DNA of 64,000 nt from Myoxocephalus aenaeus (GCA_038501785.1 JBAMJR010000154.1:1171001-1235000); one strand, 5' to 3'. Positions 50,097 to 60,801 are shown, counted from the first letter of the stretch. Notes: generated by a model from the letters alone, not told the origin. Numbers and translations: made by a program.

Positions 50097-53000
50097 ACAG
50101 CACTGCAGCGCATGGAGGGGTAAAGGTACTGTGTTTGTATGGGTGTGTGTCTGTGTGAGAGGACAGCACTGCAGCGCATGGAGGGGTAAAGGTACTGTGT
50201 TTGTATGGGTGTGTGTCTGTGTGAGAGCTGTGAAAGCGTGTGGAGCGCTTGAGAAGGGAGTCCTGCCCTGAGGTCTCTCGGTTCACAATACAGCAGCAGC
50301 AGCATCTGGGAAGCGAGACAGTGGCGGAGCAGAGAGGGAGGACCGGAAAAACTGCGGGAGGTTCTCGCGTCTGGCGCCAGATGAAATGCAGCTCTAAATC
50401 CTGTAGTGACACCCGTCAGCACTGTTCATACCTCTAACACATGGAACTAATGAGTCTAAATAAATAGAGATGCTCTCAACAAGCAGCACTAAAACTATTC
50501 ACTTTTCTCACACACATTTTTTATTCTATCAACATATGATTTGTTTCAACTGAGAAAAACCTCTTCTCTGATGCAAAGAAAAAAGGTTTGCAGTCCGAGG
50601 TACAGTAAGAGGTTTGCAGATAAAGTAGCACCCATTGGCAGGTTGCAGACCTATCTATATTTAGATCAGTACTGTCGCAGCTACAACACCAAGCAGAATT
50701 CAAACCCCTGTTCTCACATAAAAAGGCACACACTGAAGTTAGCTCATGTATCTCACAGACAACCTACGGTACAAGCAAACAGCTAGGAATCAAGGTCACG
50801 CTTTCCAGCCTCTGTGCTGCTGCTGTGAAGAGCTGCTGGTTATGTGGTGTTTCCTGAATGTCTGACGATAACGTACAGGACAACATCCCTTAAAGGTGAC
50901 ACGTGATTGTTTGAGCTGGGAATGACAGGGCAAGAGTGCAATTCTTCCTGTATCTGTCGCTATGCTATTTAACATATGCTGCAAACAATACATGTACACA
51001 AAACACATAAGTGTCTCGATATTCACCTCTGCTTCCTTCCACAAAACCTTACTGAATATATTTCATTTAGAACAGAGTGAAGAAAGACACAGACATTGAA
51101 TATTGAGGATGGCCTACCTGATACATGAGCATCAACTCAAAGCCAAATCCATAATTCCTGGAGCCTCTCCTATATTATCTGACCTTGTACAGTTGCACAA
51201 TACTATTCACTGCAGATAACTGCTGACATCAGCACTTTGTGGAATTGAAATTACGCTCACACTTCTACAAGGAAAGCATCCAGGGCATGAAAAGGTGCTC
51301 AACCAAGTAAAGCTTTCCACTATTACTTTTCACTTATCACTAATACTTTTCTTTTTTGCTAAAGTGATGACAAACATTTTTAAAGTATCTAGAGACTGAA
51401 TACCAGCAATCCAAATGTTTGAGTCGTAACATCTAACAGCACTCGGCAATGCAGACAACATAACATTACAATATTTGATGACATAATCTAGCTTTAAATC
51501 ACATCAAAAGACTTGGAATTCAATCAACATTTTAAAGTCCTTGTACACATGTACATTAAGCCTTCACACATGCAGACCGGTTACTTTGCAAAGGCAGTAA
51601 ATCAATATAATTGAGTGTCCAGAGCATTGTGTCTCCGAATGGAACAGTGATCACAGACCACAGAGTAACTGTCTCTCTGCTGATTTTGATGCAAACCATT
51701 TAAGCCTCATTAAAGATAGAGACTTTGGTTTTCCAAATCCTTGTCTTAAACAGTCTGTCTGTAGTCTGGCAGCTGAACCAACATTGCTTTTAGTACTCTG
51801 GAAACTAGGATTATGGAAACTAGCGCGCTGACCTCTTCAATTACAGTTTCTCTGATTACATTATCGTTGACTGACGCTGCATTAATCACTGATCTGACAT
51901 ATAAAATAACGTATCATTTACAAACAACAGTCATCTACAGATGGGAGTCACAGTTGTTGTCAATTTGGTGTCAGCTATGACACATATTGCTTACTCCCAG
52001 AGTCAGTATGTTGCCATTTCTCATTTTCATTTTCCTACTTAATTATGTTTTAGCAATATCCAATCTTTATTTTAATGAATGATATAATTTTTCATATAAC
52101 CTAATATCTTCACCTACTTAATACAGCTAATGTGCACATTCAGTTTACATTCTGCCTACATTTTAGTTTGTTCAACTTAAGAGCCCTGCATTAATAAATA
52201 AAACCCTTCCTTTTAATGCTCTCCTATAATGTTTCGTAACAGTATGCTACAGTATTTTATATAATATCCATAGGGAGTGTCAGTGCGGCTCTGCTGTGGC
52301 AGGAAGGTTTCAACAGCTACTCTTTAACCACCGGATGAATAACAAATACTGATGTTCTGCTATTTTCAACCATCTGCACATTACTGTCAACATGACCTTG
52401 ACAGCAGATACTTTTGTGAGAGACAGACTACTCACTCACACTGGAAGTTCAACCAGAAGTCTATAGGTTTGTTATGATTAAAGGGGAGATTTTGATTTGT
52501 TTCAACGTGGTGTACTTGGTACGTGGTGTAATTGTGACTCTGAGTTGTGCCAACTTTGCACTTGTCACCTCCGGTGTAGAGATTTGGGTAATTGATAATT
52601 TCACAATCTTGTCTCTTCACGTAAACAAAGAAAGTAGCCCCCTGTCACTGCATAGAGATCAACATCTAAAATATATTGTTTTAGCTGACATGAACTACTG
52701 TAGTTATATAGGATGAGAAGGACTTACGTGTTCAATGATAGATCCAGAGCAAATCGGGTGCCAAAGGCCTCTAACTGGAAACTGGCTTGGGAGAGGTGGA
52801 CTGCCTGTAAGGTAGAAAAGAGTTGTGACTACAGATGATGCAAAAGTATAAGATTATAGCTTTCTACGAACATAAAATCCTCTAGAGTCCACCTTCAACA
52901 TCCTCTACAGAACAGTGTAAAGATAACAGATGTGGCGAATAAATGGCAGATGGTAATACACAGTGGGTATACTGGAAGAATAGCTTCCTTCAACATGGTC

Positions 53001-53534
53001 GCTCTGGCATCACTCCAGCTCTTGAACGCATAAAGCAGCTGTTAATGTTCTGCATGTGATGGGTGTCTCTGCTTTGTCTGACACTGTGCAGTAACATGAC
53101 ATTAGGTCTAATACGAGACATAATCTGGATTTAAAACTTCAAAGCCGTGTCCACACAGCATGCTATTACGTGACTAAACATTGCTGCTATTGATCACAAA
53201 GGTATTTCTAGGAAGTAACTTCTCACCACATCCCAGTATTAGTCTCCCTCACCCATCCCGCCTCGATGCTGGCTTACCTGCCCCTCTGTGGCTTGGTTCT
53301 TGGCCCGGGTGTCCAGGTCATGGTAAGTACTCTCCGAGTCCTCGTTCAGGTAGTATATTAACCGCGAGGGGTAGGTGATCACATGCTCTACTGCATGGTG
53401 TGTTGTGTTGTCTGTAGCAGGTGCTGCAGTTTCCTGTTGCTTCAGCAGGGCTGACACTGCGTCCCTCTCAACCTTGTCCCATACTTGAGAACCTGCAAGA
53501 CAATTGCCACCGCACAGACATGAAAAACCTGACA

Positions 53535-53599
<65 letters not shown>

Positions 53600-54273
53600 C
53601 CAGCTGTCATCTTTAATTCATGAAACGCATTGATGAAACTGAGGCAAGTGGCCACGGCTTTATTGCGATTCTTCTGGACAGTTCGGAATGATTGGTTACA
53701 TGCTGTCTTAGACTGACAACCACATACGGCTGATTTATAATACAGAATATAAATAGCTTCATTTCATTGAACGGTACTTTTGGTATGCGTATTGCCAAAG
53801 TGAAAAACTCTGCACCAGAAAGATACTTGCAGTGTGCATTATGCAATATAAATCAAAATTGCCTCTGATAACAATAGCATATAATAGCATGCACTTGAAG
53901 TAAAAGAGTCCCAGCAATAGTTAAGTCAAATATGATACTCACACATAATCAAGAGCACTATTTCTTTATAAGCTGAACAAAAGATGCTGTGGTCTGCATC
54001 ATGCACCATCACGCAGAAGACGCCGCATATTAAATCAAATATCTTTTTTTTTTAGGGGTGGGGGGGAGAGACACGATGATGTGCACCTGCAGTACATCTT
54101 TAGAAATTATTTTTGAGCGCAACACAGAAAGTGAAAGCTGTATCTAATTAGAGGAAAGTGACCAAAAAAAAAGCCAGCAGGCTATTGCGATACATACCGG
54201 ATGACGCTAGTGATAGATGAAGCCAAGGCGAAAGGACGCTCACGAGCAAAGTGGCCAGAAATATCAAATGCAT
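35393..54273 (-). CDS. adam23: ADAM23, catalytically inactive ADAM receptor
   Basis: ADAM23 is a neuronal type I membrane protein that binds LGI proteins and integrins and does not cleave protein. The main form has 26 exons, 2349 nt and 782 aa (human 832). It has a signal peptide (MHLIFLATLLVSVLSPWLHL), a prodomain, a furin site RRKKR (236-240), a metalloprotease-like domain, disintegrin, Cys-rich and EGF-like parts, one transmembrane segment and a short tail ending RRYDPNASAI. The HExxH zinc site is absent: its place reads SLSQSLAQNLGIQWDP, matching human ADAM23. Exons join in phase throughout. Start choice: the ATG at 54273 opens a good signal peptide and splices in phase 1 to the next exon. 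Another ATG seven bases upstream is out of frame. The first exon is shorter than in human. Fish may have more than one adam23 copy, so an a or b suffix cannot be given. Confidence 0.95.
35806..35834. repeat. Perfect 14-bp inverted repeat with 1-nt centre
   Basis: GCTCAGTGTCACAA, a single T, then its exact reverse complement. It lies in the last adam23 intron. A cruciform or RNA hairpin could form. No known site is recognised. Confidence 0.9.
37336..37426 (-). CDS. adam23: adam23 canonical transmembrane exon
   Basis: This 91-nt exon encodes GPSATNLIIGSIAGAILVAA, then IVLGGTGWGFK, almost identical to the human ADAM23 membrane segment. It joins the 38804-38915 exon (phase 1) to the last exon at 35393-35438, which gives KNVKKRRYDPNASAI before the stop. 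Confidence 0.92.
38022..38084. repeat. (GGA)n tract between the two adam23 TM exons
   Basis: About 20 GGA/GAG units. In the adam23 transcript this is a (CUC)n polypyrimidine run, about 190 nt downstream of the alternative TM exon donor. It reads as poly-Glu or poly-Ser only by chance. Confidence 0.95.
38271..38361 (-). CDS. adam23: adam23 alternative transmembrane exon
   Basis: This 91-nt exon has a CTCTGCACAG acceptor and a GTAAGC donor. In phase 1 it encodes VSVATNRLIGAVAGTILALG, then VIFGGTGWGIE. It is a clear paralogue of the 37336-37426 exon, with the same length, the same phases (1 in, 2 out) and the shared ATN-LIG, GGTGWG skeleton. Including both exons shifts the frame, so one or the other is used. 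Mammalian ADAM23 is reported to have alternative transmembrane forms (from memory). Confidence 0.82.
38804..42421 (-). other. adam23: adam23 disintegrin, Cys-rich and EGF exons 16-24
   Basis: Exons: 42350-42421, 42173-42259, 42002-42082, 41839-41889, 41667-41730, 41429-41534, 40177-40296, 39836-40004 and 38804-38915. The disintegrin region reads CGNGFVEVGEECDCG and CSLANGAHCSDGPCCNNTC. Its integrin loop is AVNDCD (human AVNECD). The Cys-rich part has YIWGS, FCYEKLNTEGTEKGNCGKDG and the GYVEDGSPCGPSMMCLDHKC block. The EGF-like end is CNNEATCTCDTTWAGTDC. Confidence 0.92.
40425..40570. repeat. SINE/LINE-tail-like fish repeat
   Basis: The sequence contains GGGAGCAACTTGAGGTTTGG and CTCGCTCAAGGACACTTACG, resembling a widespread fish retroposon core. 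It lies in the adam23 intron. The assignment rests on remembered consensus. Confidence 0.45.
42851..42888. repeat. (GT)n microsatellite
   Basis: A run of 19 GT units in the adam23 intron, about 20 bases from the donor of the 42910-42961 exon. Confidence 0.95.
43905..44065 (+). repeat. Fish retroposon 3' end (CR1/L2 or SINE type)
   Basis: It contains GTGTCCTTGAGCAAGACACT and a final CCACTGTGGGACTAATAAAG, both typical of abundant fish retroposon ends. It is truncated and non-coding. The exact family is not determined. Confidence 0.5.
44866..45291 (+). repeat. 21-bp tandem array plus (TTTGAC)n tail
   Basis: At least five copies of a 21-base unit (TTATATGTTTTTGCACTATG plus T) are followed by degenerate copies to about 45180. 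Then comes a retroposon-like end with AATAAA and four GACTTT units (45268-45291). It sits in the adam23 intron next to the 45341-45507 exon. Confidence 0.8.
46040..46195. repeat. hAT-type non-autonomous repeat fragment
   Basis: TACTTTTGTACTTTTCCTCA, GACTTTTACTTGTAACAGAG and TACTTCTTCCAGCACTG match an abundant fish element that ends in CAGTGGTGGAA. Related copies are at 22.8-23.1, 54.9-55.3 and 56.2-56.4 kb. Confidence 0.5.
46522..46567. repeat. (AT)n microsatellite
   Basis: About 22 AT units directly beside the donor side of the 46593-46658 adam23 exon, 25 bases away. Confidence 0.95.
48496..48527. repeat. (CAG)n microsatellite
   Basis: Ten CAG units in an adam23 intron (between exons 4 and 5). 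It is not coding in any spliced model. Confidence 0.9.
50021..50092. repeat. (GT)n microsatellite
   Basis: About 36 GT units in the long third intron of adam23. It leads directly into a tandem duplication. Confidence 0.95.
50095..50226. repeat. Two tandem copies of a 66-bp unit
   Basis: GGACAGCACTGCAGCGCATG begins both copies, at 50095 and 50161. The two are almost identical and include short GT runs, so the duplication is recent. Intronic, no coding role. Confidence 0.9.
53531..53597. repeat. (CA)n microsatellite
   Basis: About 33 CA units in the first adam23 intron, about 40 bases from the acceptor of exon 2. Confidence 0.95.
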
Positions 54274-54650
54274 GATTCATATTTGATAACTGAAATATCT
54301 CAATATCAACACATCAACGCAATATATAGCTCGCGGCCCATCGTGGCGGGGGACGTGCCGTGCAGGAGGGCTTTCTTCATGAATCCAGGAGGCACCGGGA
54401 TGCTTGCTGCTGCAGTAGCGGCTGAGGAGGAGGGTGAGGAGGAGAGAGGAAGGGAGGGGGTGAGCAGAGAGAAGGCGGTGGCCAGGCAGCTACTGGAAGT
54501 CGACCGGTAGGCTCCTCCTCGGTGAGCAGAGAGGTGTCCCTCCTCCCTCCCTCCAGGACCAGGAAGCCCGTGCAGGTGACCTCGAAGGCATGGCTGTAAA
54601 AGCCCATCAAACAGAAACAAAACAGGAAATGACCCGCTCACACGTGATCA
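54274..54650 (-). promoter_or_regulatory. adam23: adam23 promoter and 5'UTR (probable)
   Basis: A GC-rich, purine/pyrimidine-biased segment directly above the adam23 ATG, in an otherwise AT-rich region. Its open frames (54306-54641 minus) are composition artefacts. No TATA box is seen. The exact start is unknown. Confidence 0.5.
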
Positions 54651-54879
54651 CACACTAAGTATTTTTGTTATGAATACGATACGATAACACGTAGAAAATA
54701 GACATCATTTCAAATGGTATGGCTTAATGTCTTGAATATTGTTGTAATACATCTAATATGTAATAGACGTGTATGTTTTAGGGGAGGATATAAGCATTTA
54801 GCCACTTCTTTAATTGGATGGGTGTAACACAACACAATAACACAATATTAGCACTGTATTCATAATTTAACTAAAATAG

Positions 54880-55290
54880 AAACACAGAAGTTTTAGTAGT
54901 AAAATATAAATAACCATTTAAAGTAAAAGTGGTTATTAGCCATTATTGGCTAATTTAATAACTGATATATCAATTTGTATAGTCACATTTTAATGTTTGA
55001 GCTTGATAAAGCTAACTTAACCACTTTATATAGTGTCGTGGAGTTGTTTAACTTATAATACTGTATCATAGTGTTGAAGCTGATCATATGTTTTGTAAGT
55101 AAAAATACTGATATGCAAAGTAAAAGTATACTAATAGGTTTTTTATTTTTATGTAGTGAGTATAAAGTCCAATATTCCGCTCTGAAATAAATGTAGTGAG
55201 GCATAAAGTCACATCGAATTAAATAATCAAGTCAAATGCAATAACCTCAAACTTGTACTTTAGTACAGAAGTAAATGTAGTTGCCACACT
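54880..55290. repeat. hAT-type non-autonomous repeat fragment
   Basis: This shares GCTGATCATATGTTTTGTAA, spaced AAAGTATACT and GTACTTTAGTACAGAAGTAA with the copy at 22.8 kb. It is intergenic, upstream of adam23. Confidence 0.55.
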
Positions 55291-56189
55291 TACAAGGGGA
55301 ATTGTATCGGAAACACAAGTGTGAAACAACTTGTGGGGGGATGTGTAAAATGTTGAAAACATCCTGTCTATTTTCCGTTGTAGAGTAACATTTTCCTTTT
55401 GATTGTTATAAGAGGATATGCAGTTGGAAAGCTGCTGCATGAACCACGAGTCACACATTGCAAGCATTTGCACTATTTACTTCTATAAGAATATAGAATA
55501 CTAGATTATACAATTTCCCATTCCAGGGATTGCCTCCACGTGGCTCTCAACATGCCAATGGCTGAGCAATTGGTTCACCATGAACTGTAACAAGTGCATG
55601 GCCCGACTTTTAGGTTTTATTGGGCTATGCAGATCTCAGACACACGGGACTCTTGGAGGATGTGACAGCTCCTCCCTCAGGACTGAGTGGTCCACAGAGG
55701 GATGAGTTGGTCATTTTGGGTCACTGGATATTGAGACAACTGAGACAAGGCTGTCGGATGAAACTAAAAGGGATGAGTAAGCAGCAGAGTCCACACGAAG
55801 TCTTTCTGAGTTCAACCTGCATCAGTTTGAACAACTTAGTTTCCATTACATTTGACAAATGTAATAGCAATAGACATCTCTTCTGCAAAACCCAGCTGGC
55901 AAAAATGTCTGTAATTTACTGCTACTTTGTCTAAACAGTTGGAGGTAATTATGGTTTTCAATGTGATTTACTTATTGTTTAGGATATAAAGGCAAAAACA
56001 TCACAGGGCAGGGAGCTACAATGTTCAACCTGAAAATAAGTTCTGGCTGTGCCTCCATCAGTGATGCCACATCAGGTGTTGTGCCTTTAACTGGTGTATA
56101 ACCCATTGATGAAAAACGTAATAGTCTTTCTGAATCTGTCAATCAGAGAACTTCTAATTCAAAATCTACACATTTGGACATACTGGTTT

Positions 56190-56400
56190 TCACTTGAAGG
56201 ATACGAAAAAGTAGAGCTGTCAGACAATTGTATTGACGTAGAAAGTACATAATTTGCTTCTGAGTTAGAGTAGAAGTCTGAAGTTGTATAACATGGAAAG
56301 AAATAATAATAATAAATTAAATAAATAAATAATAAAAGTAAGGTACAAGTACCTAGGACTTGTACTTGAGTGAGTAAATGTTCCATAAACATTCCACCAC
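56190..56400. repeat. hAT-type non-autonomous repeat fragment
   Basis: It contains AAGGTACAAGTACCTAGGAC, TTGTACTTGAGTGAGTAAAT and CATTCCACCAC. This is the same family as the copies in the casp8 intron and upstream of adam23. Confidence 0.5.
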
Positions 56401-56939
56401 ACTTCAAACATGTATTTACACATGGACGTTGGTTAACTTGTGGTGGGAGTGTCACTCAGTCTGTGAAAACAGTTGTATAATGCTGTGGCTCTGGAGGAGC
56501 ATTAGCAAGTCTGAGAAAATAACCCATGCTGATGTCATCCATGCTTGGGCTTGATTTATTTTTATTTTTACTATTTTACCAAAGGGGGTGGAGTTTGAGA
56601 ATTGATTGATTTTGAGTGTGATTCGTTCTACCGATTTGGACCATTTTTTTTCTTCTTTTCTTTTTAACCTCTCACAAGTCCCCAAACTTTATGAAGAATG
56701 CAGTAATAAATCACTGTCATCAACTAATGCTGTAGCTGTCATGCTGATATTGTGCATACATAATACTAATAATAATAATAAAGTTGGCAAAAATACAATC
56801 AAATGTTTGCTGAATAAATGTTATGTATTGAAATTGACTAAGTTGTTTTGATCAACTTGGCACTGACAAAAGCAATGTGTGCATTAGGAGAAAAATCTGC
56901 AGCATTCAAAACGTATCCGCTTATTCACTGAGGGGGAAG

Positions 56940-57305
56940 AGGGGCGCTCCGGGTTTACGCCATCGCCCGTTTGCTTTACACTGCTGTTATGAAAAGCAGC
57001 CGCAGCTCGTCTGGTGAATGAGAGCATTCTTCTGTGCGGGTGAGCAATAACTTTTCTTCATTCGGTGGTCCATGTTGGACGCGTCAGCCAGGCGCGCCCA
57101 CTGCACGTCTCCTCCCAATGGAGACGGGTTTGGATGGACTCACGGAAAGACTGCTGCACATGCCGCAGAAAGAGTTTTGCAGCCGAGTGGGGAAGTTACT
57201 GACGAGGCCCAGCAAAACGGAGCTAAACGGCTAAACGTTAGCAGTCACGGTCACCGGGAGACTGTTTTCATCCAAATACAATACAACGGACCGCTGCACT
57301 TTTTG
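56940..57305 (+). promoter_or_regulatory. cmklr2: cmklr2 CpG-rich promoter and 5'UTR exon (probable)
   Basis: A CpG-rich island-like segment (many CG around 56940-57250) ends at a good donor (TTTTTG then GTGAGG, exon edge 57305). A second probable 5'UTR exon lies at about 58184-58293 (acceptor TTCCAG, donor GTGAGAC). The coding exon follows an acceptor near 58405. The exact start is not known. Confidence 0.5.
57118..57234 (+). CDS. Upstream ORF in the cmklr2 5'UTR, 38 aa
   Basis: It reads METGLDGLTERLLHMPQKEF and on to a stop at 57232-57234, inside the probable first exon. I recognise no family. It may be a translated upstream frame that lowers cmklr2 translation, or chance in a GC-rich exon. 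Confidence 0.3.
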   Translation: METGLDGLTERLLHMPQKEFCSRVGKLLTRPSKTELNG

Positions 57306-58439
57306 GTGAGGATATGCAATCTCTTTTTAAAATCTAAACGGCAAAGCATCTGGTGTTTATTCCACTAGTATGCCAATAGTGTGTATGTGGCACTTTTACT
57401 ATGAGGTATTACTACTCAACATGCTATTAAGTACATAAACAATGTGTCTGCATCGTTTACTGAGATGTGTATGTACATAAAGGAACACTTGTTCCTACAG
57501 GTTGTACTTCTTTGATTGCACTGATTCTGCATTCAGCGTTTGTTCCATTGAGTCGTTTCTGTACAAATACGTTTCTCTATTGTTTACTATCACATTCATA
57601 CTTGCAGAAGCTTTCTACTTTTTAAAGGACATATAATTATTTTGTTGAGTTATTGCACTGAGTTGGTCATGGGCCAACAGTTAACTTTGGTCTGTTGGTA
57701 CTTTCAACACAATTGTATGGCAAAGTCTGATTATGCATTATTTATTAAATTTTTTCTCTTTGAAATTGAGATTTAATTCATATTCTTAATCTTAACCTTG
57801 TTATGTTTACTTAAACTTTTGTTTTACAAAGTTTATCAATATGCTATATGAATATAATTGTATTGAAGCCTGGAACAAGCCTGATAAAAACACATACATT
57901 TGGTGTTAATCTAGCTTTAGTAAATCTTGTTTTTGCCATGGGTCCCATTCTGGCCTTGATGAAGATACAAATATTAGTGATGTGAGAACAAATCTAACAT
58001 TTCTCCCAGTTGCTGGTTTGGTAATAACCTTGGGAAAGATGAACAATGAAATTAAAAGAGTGCATTGCATAACAATACAGCATTTATTTTTCCATGTTAG
58101 AACAAACACTATGAATCACTCATCTGGTGGGCATCTCACTCTCCCCACTGTTGATCCAAACGGATGTTGACACTTTGTTCCAGGGTTACTCAGGGCACAC
58201 CCAGTCCTAACATCAACACAAACTGGATGATCAGAAAGAGGCACAGGACAAGTGGACCCTTCTGGGGAACAGCCCAGCATAATCAGTGTGTGAGGTGAGA
58301 CAACGTGTCATAGGTTGATTATAATAGATGGGCATGTTTTGAATTATTGTGTTTACGGATCATCTTAAAGGAATACATCTTATCGTGAGCTTTTCCTTTC
58401 CACAGATAGCTTCCCCACAGAGGTTACATCCCTGCAACA

Positions 58440-59519
58440 ATGGGTGAGTCCGGCGAGGACTATGGGAACTACACCTATGACTATTACCTGGAGTACGGAG
58501 ACCTGGATGAACTTAAAGTGGACCACAGGCAGAGGGAAACCATGCACATAATCTCAGTGGTCATCTACATTATTTCCCTTGTGCTTGGTCTGATTGGAAA
58601 CGGAACTGTTATTTGGGTGACAGCCTTTAAAAGCAAAAAGACAGTCAACAGTGTTTGGCTGCTCAATCTAGCCTTAGCAGACTTTGTATTCTTGCTTTTT
58701 CTCCCCTTCTACATTGATTACATACTGCGTGACTTCCACTGGGACTTTGGTGTGGTCATGTGTAAGCTCAACTCATTTGTGTCTGTGATGAACATGTATG
58801 CCAGTGTGCTCTTTCTCACAATGCTCAGTATAGACAGATATGTTTCTCTGGTCCACCTCACCTGGTCTCAGAAGTATCGCACTAAAGAGAGGGCCTGGGT
58901 AGTATGTGGTCTCATATGGGGGCTGGCTGCTGCCTTGAGCTGTCCTGCGCTGATCTTTCGTGACACCATGCGCCTCCACGACAAGGTGGTGTGCTTTAAC
59001 AACTTCCACACACAGGATGCACACACAGCGGCCATGAGACACATTATGATAGTGGTCATTCGTACCACTGTTGGCTTCTTGTTGCCTTTTACTGCCATAT
59101 GTGTGACGGGTATACTTCTGACAATCAAAGTCAATCAATCTGGCGGCTTGGTTCGGCTGTCCAGTTTCTCCAGGACAGTCACTGCTGTAATTCTGGCCTT
59201 CTTTTTATGCTGGGCACCTTTTCATGCTTTTAGCTTGATGGAGTTATCCATACACTCTTCATTATACCTACACAACATACTGAAAGCGGGCTTTCCTCTT
59301 GCCACCAGTTTAGGCTTTTTTAACAGCTGCATTAACCCCCTCCTGTATATGCTCCTGGGCAAAAAGGTGCGTCATATCCTGAAGCGTGCATGCCTGGACA
59401 TGACTAAGAGTTCACTGAGAGAGCTCAGCCAGTCAATCTCTGCAACCGAGATGGAGTCTGTGCCAGAGGTTCACCAAGACAGTGTCCCAGAGGAGCCTGT
59501 GGAGTCATCAAGTCTATGA
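58440..59519 (+). CDS. cmklr2: Chemerin receptor 2 (GPR1), class A GPCR
   Basis: CMKLR2/GPR1 binds the adipokine chemerin. One coding exon gives 359 aa and seven hydrophobic segments. The N terminus is acidic and tyrosine-rich with the sequon NYT (10-12), as expected for a chemokine-like receptor. The TM3-ECL2 disulfide would join Cys108 and Cys185. DRY is at 132-134, CWAP at 257-260 and NPLLY at 299-303. FRDT and CFNNF in extracellular loop 2 match the chemerin receptors GPR1 and CMKLR1. The Ser/Glu-rich tail offers phosphorylation sites. I choose cmklr2 rather than cmklr1 because the gene lies between adam23 and ndufs1, as GPR1 does in human. The start at MGESGEDYG follows an acceptor about 35 bases upstream. 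Confidence 0.9.
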   Translation: MGESGEDYGNYTYDYYLEYGDLDELKVDHRQRETMHIISVVIYIISLVLGLIGNGTVIWVTAFKSKKTVNSVWLLNLALADFVFLLFLPFYIDYILRDFHWDFGVVMCKLNSFVSVMNMYASVLFLTMLSIDRYVSLVHLTWSQKYRTKERAWVVCGLIWGLAAALSCPALIFRDTMRLHDKVVCFNNFHTQDAHTAAMRHIMIVVIRTTVGFLLPFTAICVTGILLTIKVNQSGGLVRLSSFSRTVTAVILAFFLCWAPFHAFSLMELSIHSSLYLHNILKAGFPLATSLGFFNSCINPLLYMLLGKKVRHILKRACLDMTKSSLRELSQSISATEMESVPEVHQDSVPEEPVESSSL

Positions 59520-60185
59520 TTACAACCATCCTCAGACTACTACTATATGGCTATTACTTTACCGTAAATGAGGATTCTCAAAGCTGTTCTTTCCAGCTGT
59601 AGTGTTAAGATTGTTTCATTTGTAAAGAGTTGTGCCTAATTACTCTCAAAGGAAAAGCTGAGCAGAACTGTGCATATTGTGCACATTGAGGTAATATCAT
59701 TCCCTTTAGTTTTAATTTGCACAACAGTGATTTGCAATGAAATAGGCAAGACTGACAATTTTCGCAATTTCCTGTAATTTTATAGACCAAGTAAAACAAA
59801 ATGATTGATCCATATAAAAGTAATCAATTGCAGTGTTATATCAAATGCAAATAACGTATTTATCCTACTGAATTTGTTATTGTAGCCTACTCTTGAGGCC
59901 CGGCATCTTTTAGGTTGGAGATGAGATGTGTTGCATAAATCTATTGTATGTATACATTACTATGTTTTTATATAGCTGCTAGTCACCTATTAATGTATTG
60001 TAAGTAAGCTGATTTTTTAACTAATTAAGAGTTGTATAAATGTTTTATTCTAATATATTTCAAGTAAATAGCATATTTCTTTATAAATTTTTTCTTTTGA
60101 ACATCTTGTGTACTTTGAGCACTTTCTTTCTATTGTTGACATGATGTGAGAAGAGTCTGTCAATAAAAAGCAGGATTTGATGTTT
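59520..60185 (+). other. cmklr2: cmklr2 3'UTR with AATAAA at 60162-60167
   Basis: About 650 bases of AT-rich sequence follow the stop. AATAAA at 60162 is followed by a T-rich and GT-containing stretch, a likely poly(A) site. Confidence 0.65.
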
Positions 60186-60189
60186 TATG

Positions 60190-60740
60190 TACACACAGTC
60201 TCGATTTCCAGGAGGATTTTAAGTAAGCATCCACAAGCCTGCATCAAGATGTGCATTCCCTTCCTTTTCCAGAGGTTCTGTTTACCAGCCATTTCCTGTT
60301 ATTTATTTCTGGTGGACTCTGACTTGTAAGGATATCATGGCAGTTAGGCTAAAATATGTTACCATCCTGTTTGAATCCCTGGAATAACAAATAATGTAGA
60401 CTTCTTCAACAACTACAATCAGCATCACTTCCCTTTGTGGAAAACTCAAGTGTACCTGCGACCCCTCCATCTTTTGAATTAAGTGCTCTTTAAAGTGGCT
60501 CATTAAAGGATGAAACACTGGATTAAATCTGAATGTGAGAGAAAAATCCTGCTGCAGCTGCTATTTCACCACATATTGTCACAAATTGGTTAAGAGGGTT
60601 TACATTACTGTCACAGCTAGTGTTGCATTCACGTGCAGTGCGACTATATGAGACAGTAATTACAGAAAAGTAGAGAACAAGTAGCCGTGGATTATTATAG
60701 CCTATACAGGATTACTTAATCCGTGACGCAGCAGAATAAC
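60190..60740. other. Short intergenic region before ndufs1
   Basis: About 550 bases between the cmklr2 end and the first ndufs1 exon. It should hold the ndufs1 promoter. There is no sign of eef1b2, which occupies this interval in human. Confidence 0.55.
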
Positions 60741-60801
60741 AAGGCAGTGCGCCATCTGCGTCGCAGGCAGTCTCCTGAGACTAAACCCAACCACTGGCAA
60801 G
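60741..60801 (+). other. ndufs1: ndufs1 5'UTR exon (probable)
   Basis: A GC-rich segment ends in the donor CACTGGCAAG then GTAAGC (edge 60801), 633 bases above the coding exon. The upper limit is a guess. No start codon used for the protein lies here. Confidence 0.55.

Larger units (their letters stand above)
46849..54273 (-). other. adam23: adam23 signal peptide and prodomain exons 1-8
   Basis: Exons high to low: 54198-54273, 53278-53492, 52728-52804, 49009-49072, 47958-48040, 47758-47821, 47373-47445 and 46849-46919. They encode the signal peptide and the prodomain, including PSRLIYYLNEDSES, SSDYVEIHYEAGKP and GEHCYYHGQVRG, and end in the furin motif LKRRKKRA. Exon 2 carries a variable N-terminal stretch before the conserved start. 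The intron from 49073 to 52727 is the longest in the gene. Confidence 0.9.
54651..56930. other. Intergenic region, head to head adam23/cmklr2
   Basis: About 2.3 kb between divergent genes. Apart from two hAT-type repeat fragments, I see no gene or RNA. Confidence 0.55.

Noticed and set aside
49762..50422. Long minus-strand frames rich in Thr-His
   Set aside because: They are translations of the (CA)n tract and of the 66-bp tandem duplication within an adam23 intron.
54306..54641. 111-aa minus-strand frame as the adam23 N terminus
   Set aside because: It has no donor that joins exon 2 in phase. The downstream ATG at 54273 gives a signal peptide and a correct phase-1 junction.
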